Source: an uncultured Actinomycetes bacterium | Lineage (GTDB): Bacteria > Actinomycetota > Actinomycetes > Nanopelagicales > Nanopelagicaceae | DNA length: 5,281 bases | Direction of reading: 5' to 3' | NCBI GenBank assembly: GCA_903901905.1 | Contig: CAIUSQ010000031.1 | Location: 1-5,281 of the forward strand | Part shown: positions 1 through 5,281 of the stretch, in pieces | How the letters are laid out: each line of letters starts with the position of its first letter | Position numbering within the stretch: the first letter of the stretch is position 1 | Position numbers and translations under genes: made by a program | The notes under the pieces: model-generated | What the model saw: only the letters and a program-made list of their open reading frames with translations | Database searches by the model: none | Told to the model about the DNA's origin: nothing

Positions 1-1062
1 GCCTAAGTCAACACCGAGCTCTTGAGACTTCAACTCAATTGATGCACGACCTGCCATGTCAGAGACCAACATGCGCATGTCATTTCCAACAGATGATGGA
101 TCCTCATGTTGGTAAAGGGATGGATCTACTTTGATTGCACTGGCATGCAGCCCAGCTTTGTGGGCAAATGCTGAAACACCAACATATGGTTGACGCGCAC
201 TTGGAGCGACATTGGTTACCTCTGCAACTGCATGTGAAATTCTAAATGCCTCTTGCAGAGCATTTGTTGGCAAGACCAACTGCTTTTTCTTCAACTCTAA
301 GTTGGCGATGATTGTGACGAGATCTGCGTTACCAGTGCGCTCACCATAACCATTGAGTGTTCCTTGAACATGTGTTGCACCTGCTGCAATTGCAGCCATT
401 GAGTTTGCAACGGCGCATCCTGTGTCATTATGGCAATGAATTCCAAGTCGAGCAGAACTTGCAGTTAAAACATCATGTACAACCTGGGAAAGTTCATCAG
501 GCAGCATTCCCCCATTGGTATCGCACAGTGCAATTACATCGGCACCAGCCTCTGCTGCAACACGAACAACTTCAAGTGCATATGCGCGATTATGGCGATA
601 GCCATCAAAGAAGTGTTCTGCATCTAGAAATACTCGTTGGCCTTCTTGGCGAAGGTGAGTTACTGAGTCGCGAATCATCGCAAGATTTTCATCAAGAGTT
701 GTTTTAAGAGCTAAATCAACGTGGCGATCAAAAGCCTTAGCAACTAACGTAACAGCAGGGGCGCCACTATCTCGAAGTGCACCAAGTAGCACATCATCTG
801 CAGCTTTTGCATTTGGCCGACGAGTTGCACCGAATGCAACAAAAGTTGCGTTCTATAGCTTTAACTCTTTTTTTGACAGAGCAAAGAACTCTGTATCTTT
901 TGGATTAGCACCTGGCCACCCGCCTTCGATAAATCCAACTCCAAGTTCATCTAAATGACGTGCGATATTGAGTTTGTCGTGAACAGAAAGGTTTAACCCC
1001 TCTTGCTGCGCGCCATCACGCAAAGTGGTGTCATAGATATGAAAACTATCGTTTATTGGCAT
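1..1062 (-). pseudogene. cimA: (R)-citramalate synthase, interrupted by an in-frame amber codon; 3' end outside window
   Basis: CimA condenses pyruvate and acetyl-CoA to (R)-citramalate, giving isoleucine precursors without threonine. The 354 codons seen are one unshifted frame. Codons 1-69 hold the barrel start with [13 protein letters not shown] (metal and catalytic R15/D16). Codon 70 is TAG. Codons 71-354 continue the same protein: FGATRRP at 77-83, LVAKAFDRH 106-114, FLDAEHFFDGYRHNR 145-159, LCDTNGG 179-185, metal histidines in GIHCHND (H209, H211), GYGERTGNADL 238-248, and the second subdomain with FAHKAGLHASA 299-309. The family is about 530 aa, so the C-terminal regulatory domain lies left of position 1. 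The downstream half cannot easily restart: the first in-frame GTG is at 792 and the first ATG at 678, both without the N-terminal LRDG motif. The HFFDGY block and the neighbourhood favour CimA over 2-isopropylmalate or homocitrate synthase. Whether the gene is truly dead is open: sequence error, a polymorphic nonsense allele or read-through remain possible. Confidence 0.85.
853..855 (-). other. In-frame TAG stop at codon 70 of cimA
   Basis: Read on the minus strand the codons are GAG TTA AAG CTA TAG AAC GCA ACT TTT GTT. Homology is intact on both sides: KKELKL before, then NATFVAFGATRR after. The frame is unchanged, so this is not a frameshift. TAG is one substitution from AAG, CAG or GAG, and as I recall the family a lysine or other polar residue is usual here. 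All four other stops in the window are TAA. Confidence 0.9.
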
Positions 1063-2141
1063 TATTTAACCGCACTCATCCAGTTGTGCTTGTCTTCTAC
1101 TGTTCCATGTTGAATGCCAAGTAAGTGGTTTCTAATTTGCATCGTGATGGGTCCTGGCTGTCCATCGCCAGTTACCCAAATTCCCATCGCTGATTTTGCT
1201 TGACCAACTGGAGATACAACTGCAGCGGTTCCACATGCAAAGATTTCGGTTATCTCACCGTTTGTTACGCCTTCGCGCCAATCATCGATCGACAACATAA
1301 CCTCTTCGACTTTATAACCAAGATCAACTGCAACAGAGAGAATTGAGTCACGGGTAATTCCAGGCAATAAAGTTCCAGTTAACTTTGGAGTAACAACTGT
1401 TGCTCCAGCGCCTTTACCTTTAACAAAGTAAAGGTTCATACCGCCCATCTCTTCAATCCACTTGCGCTCTTTTGCATCAATCCACACAACTTGGTCGCAG
1501 CCCTCTTTGGCAGCTGCTTTTTGTGCAACCAATGAAGCGGCGTAGTTTCCTCCACATTTTGCTTCACCTGTTCCGCCTTGGGCTGCTCGGACATATTCAG
1601 TTGAAATCCATACTGATACAGCCTTTGATGGATCAAAATAAGCACCGGCTGGTGTTGCAATTAAAAGATAGGTCGCTTTATTTGTTGGACGAACACCAAG
1701 ACCTACTTCAGTTGCGATCATAAATGGGCGTATATATAAAGACTCTCCCACTTTGTTTGGGACCCAGCCGTTATCTTGTTTCACAAGAGTTTCAACGGTT
1801 TCCATAAACAGTTCTACCGGCATTTCAGGCAGAGCTAATCTTTTGGCAGAGTTTGCAAATCGCTTTGCATTCTCACGTGGACGAAATAGTTCAATTGATC
1901 CATCTGGCTGGCGGTAAGCCTTCATGCCTTCGAAGATCTCTTGCCCATAGTGAAATACTGCAGTTGCTGGGTCTAGTGTGATCGGACCATATGGAATCAA
2001 CTCTGGTTCTGCCCAACCATCTTTTTCACTCCACTCACATCGAACCATGTGATCTGTGTAGTACTTGCCAAATCCACCTTCGGCAACAAGTGCGTTGCGT
2101 GTTGCTTCATCTTTAGCAAGAGGATTAAGAGTTATTTTCAT
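1062..2141 (-). CDS. ilvE: Branched-chain amino acid aminotransferase
   Basis: IlvE is the PLP-dependent, fold-type IV transaminase that converts the 2-keto acids of valine, leucine and isoleucine to the amino acids using glutamate. The 359-residue product has the usual length of the longer BCAT subfamily found in Actinobacteria and eukaryotes. Visible elements are [15 protein letters not shown] at 63-77, YIRPF at 136-140, the Schiff-base lysine K195 in [18 protein letters not shown] at 231-236 (the glutamate contacts the PLP ring nitrogen), GITR at 261-264, and the phosphate-loop [10 protein letters not shown] at 304-313. The ATG lies 2 nt after the leuB TAA with no clear Shine-Dalgarno sequence; a palindrome occupies the place where one would be expected. 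The stop TAA overlaps the cimA ATG by one base. Identification is secure; D-amino acid transaminases of the same fold are shorter and lack these motifs. Confidence 0.97.
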   Translation of the reverse strand: MKITLNPLAKDEATRNALVAEGGFGKYYTDHMVRCEWSEKDGWAEPELIPYGPITLDPATAVFHYGQEIFEGMKAYRQPDGSIELFRPRENAKRFANSAKRLALPEMPVELFMETVETLVKQDNGWVPNKVGESLYIRPFMIATEVGLGVRPTNKATYLLIATPAGAYFDPSKAVSVWISTEYVRAAQGGTGEAKCGGNYAASLVAQKAAAKEGCDQVVWIDAKERKWIEEMGGMNLYFVKGKGAGATVVTPKLTGTLLPGITRDSILSVAVDLGYKVEEVMLSIDDWREGVTNGEITEIFACGTAAVVSPVGQAKSAMGIWVTGDGQPGPITMQIRNHLLGIQHGTVEDKHNWMSAVK

Positions 2142-2143
2142 GA

Positions 2144-3177
2144 TTACAAAGCGCTAGCTAGCGCATCACCTACTTGAGTTGTACTTCGTTTTGCATCCCC
2201 ACGTGTTGCTAGATCTGCAGCCACAACGCGCTCAACATCACGAGCAGCATCACTTAATCCAAGATGATCCAACATCATTGCAACAGACATAACTGTTGCA
2301 GTTGGATCGGCTAAATTCTTACCTGCGATATCGGGCGCGGAGCCATGCACTGGCTCAAACATTGATGGAAACTTACCTGTTGGATTGATATTGCCTGAGG
2401 CTGCAAGGCCTATTCCCCCACAGATTGCCGCAGCAATATCGGTCAAAATATCGCCAAATAAATTATCGGTTACAACTACATCAAATCTTTCTGGATTAGT
2501 TACGAAAAACATAGATGCGGCATCAACATGTAAGTAATCGGTTGTGATTGCGGGATACTCCTTTGCAACCTCTTCGAATGTGCGTGTCCATAAACTACCT
2601 GCGCGCGTTAGCACGTTGTTTTTATGAACCAAAGTTAACTTCTTGCGATCACGCTTTGATGCGCGCTCAAATGCATCACGGATAACGCGTTCTGCTCCTC
2701 GACGTGTGTTGAGGCTTTCTTCTGTTGCAATCTCATTCTCAGTGCCATGAGCTAAAACACCACCTGCACCAACGTACGGTCCTTCTGTTCCTTCGCGCAC
2801 AACGATGAAATCGATTGGAGCCTTTGTTGCTAAAGGCCCAGTCACACCCGGCATCAATTTTGCAGGACGCAAGTTTATGTAGTGATCAAATGCAAAACGA
2901 ATTTTCAATAAAAGACCGCGCTCTAGAACACCACTGGGTACTGTTGGATCACCCACGGCACCAAGCAAAATTACATCTGCTTTTGCTAGCTCTGCCAAAG
3001 TTGAATCTGACAAAACTTCACCGGTACGATGCCAAAAAGCTGCGCCAAGATCATACGAAGTTTTCTTAAATTCAACTCCGTACTTCTTTGCAACGGCATC
3101 TAGAACTTTTAGACCTTCATTTACCACCTCTGGTCCAATTCCATCACCGGCGATAATCGCTAAATTGATCGTCTTCA

Positions 3178-3178
<1 letters not shown>
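2144..3178 (-). CDS. leuB: 3-isopropylmalate dehydrogenase
   Basis: LeuB performs the NAD+-dependent oxidative decarboxylation of 3-isopropylmalate to 2-ketoisocaproate in leucine synthesis. Where CimA operates, the same enzyme commonly handles 3-methylmalate on the way to 2-ketobutyrate. At 344 residues it is a normal length. Visible features are GDGIGPEV at 11-18, substrate arginines R94 (KIRF), R104 (NLRP) and R128 (REGTEGPY, with Y135), K186 in HKNNVL, metal ligands D219, D243 and D247 (the last two in the family signature starting NLFGDILTD), and the NAD-binding [15 protein letters not shown] segment at 278-292, whose D283 fits NAD rather than NADP preference. The ATG shares its A with the serA TAA stop (TAATG). 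GGTGGG only 3 nt upstream is a weak ribosome site, so coupling is likely. Tartrate or isocitrate dehydrogenases are related, but the operon context supports LeuB. Confidence 0.97.
2151..2164. repeat. 14-nt perfect palindrome at the leuB/ilvE junction
   Basis: GCGCTAGCTAGCGC equals its own reverse complement. In RNA it could form a 5-bp stem (GCGCU/AGCGC) with a 4-nt loop. It encodes ALASA near the leuB C-terminus and lies 10 to 23 nt upstream of the ilvE ATG, across the region where a ribosome site would be. It is too short, and the following T-run too poor, to be called a terminator. Confidence 0.4.

Positions 3179-5281
<2,103 letters not shown>

Noticed and set aside
357..707. Plus-strand open frame (116 codons) opposite cimA
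   Set aside because: Its His/Gln/Leu-rich translation is typical of a shadow frame, and the minus strand here encodes conserved CimA motifs (HFFDGY, LCDTNGG, HCHND).
841..885. Frameshift at the A7 run (minus strand) just before the cimA stop
   Set aside because: The frame before and after the A-run and the TAG is the same, and homology continues directly on both sides, so no insertion or deletion is needed. The defect is a substitution-type stop codon.
1436..1723. Short open frames on both strands inside ilvE
   Set aside because: They overlap the PLP-lysine region of IlvE in other frames and have no independent support.
2144..2164. Possible intrinsic terminator between leuB and ilvE
   Set aside because: The stem is only 5 bp and is followed by TTTGTAATC rather than a U-tract, and the operon clearly continues into ilvE 2 nt after the leuB stop.

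Overview
The window is an ordinary biosynthetic stretch, not an accessory region. Five genes lie head to tail on the minus strand and fill it without gaps. In transcription order they are ilvC (3' half only, window positions 5281 to 4763), serA, leuB, ilvE and cimA (5' two thirds only, running off position 1). Base composition looks moderately AT-rich (mid-40s % GC by eye). The SerA is the long ACT/ASB type, very like the mycobacterial enzyme, and the gene order is the one I associate with Actinobacteria. Together these suggest a low-GC, streamlined actinobacterium, for example a freshwater planktonic (acI/Nanopelagicales-like) lineage. The taxon is inference, not shown.

Junctions are extremely tight. 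ilvC and serA overlap by 8 or 17 nt depending on the GTG start chosen. serA/leuB and ilvE/cimA share one base in a TAATG arrangement. leuB/ilvE are separated by 2 nt. I see no promoter, terminator, RNA gene, mobile element or CRISPR array, and no non-coding stretch longer than 2 nt. One operon with translational coupling is the simplest reading, with its promoter upstream of position 5281 (probably with ilvB/ilvN, not visible).

Functionally, IlvC reduces and isomerises acetohydroxy acids for valine, isoleucine and leucine. LeuB is the oxidative decarboxylase of leucine synthesis and, in the citramalate route, also of isoleucine synthesis. CimA makes citramalate from pyruvate and acetyl-CoA. 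IlvE adds the amino group at the end. SerA starts serine synthesis from 3-phosphoglycerate.

The one real anomaly is in cimA. A TAG codon sits in frame at codon 70 (positions 855-853). After it the same frame stays open and clearly homologous for 284 more codons, to the window edge. No frameshift is involved. It is either a single nonsense substitution (pseudogene or polymorphism), a sequencing/assembly error, or, less likely, a read-through site. No previously undescribed system is visible here.
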